A stretch of DNA of 6,332 bases from Puniceicoccales bacterium (GTDB lineage Bacteria > Verrucomicrobiota > Verrucomicrobiia > Opitutales > UBA953): NCBI GenBank assembly GCA_031289285.1, contig JAITPT010000198.1, forward strand, positions 1 through 6,332. Direction: 5' to 3'. Below the pieces are notes generated by a model. That model worked only from the letters and a program-made list of their open reading frames with translations. It made no database searches and had not been told where the DNA came from. Position 1 is the first letter of the stretch; each line of letters begins with the position of its first letter. A program made the translations under genes and the position numbers. Below are positions 6,036-6,332 of the stretch, piece after piece.

Positions 6036-6106
6036 GCAAATATTTTGGCCATTTGCCGCACTCGAATAAAAAGGCAGCCATTTTTTTCGCTTGACCTCAG
6101 AATAGC
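6036..6106 (+). repeat. Short dispersed repeat B, right copy
   Basis: This is the second copy of the repeat at 192-260, in the same orientation. The core at 6064-6106 shares GAATAAAA, GGCAGCCATTTTTTTC, CTTGAC and ATAGCT, with a few substitutions and single-base indels. At both ends of the window this repeat lies to the right of a foldback element, but the spacing differs: the core starts 75 bp after copy 1 and 382 bp after copy 3. No promoter -10 is evident here. Confidence 0.55.
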
Positions 6107-6332
6107 TTGTGTTCGGCAGACTCCCGCTCCGCACACAGCAGGATTTATTGTGCGAGGGCGAGATGTGCATAACCGGAGGTGTAGCGCAGCGAAACCTCCG
6201 GTCAGCTGCCCACCCGCAACAAAGCCCCGCATGGGGCGAGATTATCGGATTACCAGATGCTGGTGGTGTGTATTCCGTTGCAATTTCGTAGAGGGCGCGT
6301 GGTGGGCACTGCACGGGAAAGTTGCACGAACC
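6107..6332. other. Gene-free right end with REP-like hairpins
   Basis: A perfect 9-bp stem, ACCGGAGGT/ACCTCCGGT (6172-6180 with 6194-6202), has a 13-nt loop containing GTAGCGCAGCG. A second stem, GCCCC/GGGGC (6224-6228 with 6233-6237), closes on a GCAT tetraloop. Such paired hairpins resemble REP-type or transposase-associated repeats, but no transposase gene is visible. A minus-strand frame of about 98 codons runs through these hairpins into repeat B. Its translation looks like read-through of repeats, so I do not call it a gene. Confidence 0.45.

Noticed and set aside
6018..6314. A 98-codon minus-strand frame at the right end
   Set aside because: It is composed of repeat B and two hairpins with a GTG start. 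It looks like translated repeats.

Overview
The window carries three protein genes and one tRNA gene. All look like ordinary chromosomal housekeeping or metabolic genes, and all are set in repeat-rich intergenic DNA. The coding regions are GC-rich and the spacers are much more AT-rich. None of the three starts has a clear Shine-Dalgarno sequence. The long DUF3656-type U32 protein, a stand-alone trpF, a sugar isomerase/epimerase-like TIM barrel and a composite intergenic repeat together suggest a Verrucomicrobiota genome, perhaps Opitutales. That assignment is inference from general resemblance; no marker gene here proves it.

Layout, left to right: a truncated foldback element (1-143); a short spacer holding a second repeat family (192-260); a complete foldback element (359-522); a minus-strand gene for a U32-family protein of the RlhA/YdcP type (549-3164); a divergent intergenic region filled by a composite repeat with inverted arms and a 7-bp tandem array (3191-3418); trpF from a GTG start (3494-4144); tRNA-Ile with a CAT anticodon (4261-4336); a TIM-barrel sugar isomerase/epimerase-like gene (4438-5484); a third foldback element (5518-5682); a strong intrinsic terminator (5751-5811); and gene-free DNA with hairpins and the second copy of the short repeat (6036-6106).

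The U32 gene points left and the other genes point right, so the composite repeat lies at both 5' ends. The foldback elements lie just past the stop codons of the two outer genes. The genes share no obvious pathway: one probably acts in rRNA modification, one makes a tryptophan precursor, the tRNA reads AUA codons, and the last probably acts on sugars.

I see no defence system, CRISPR array, prophage or secondary-metabolite cluster. The most unusual content is the foldback family: about 165 bp long, with matching terminal inverted repeats, a TTA direct repeat at every visible edge, and an almost full-length hairpin. Two copies are 98% identical. The third has a strongly diverged body but keeps the same fold.
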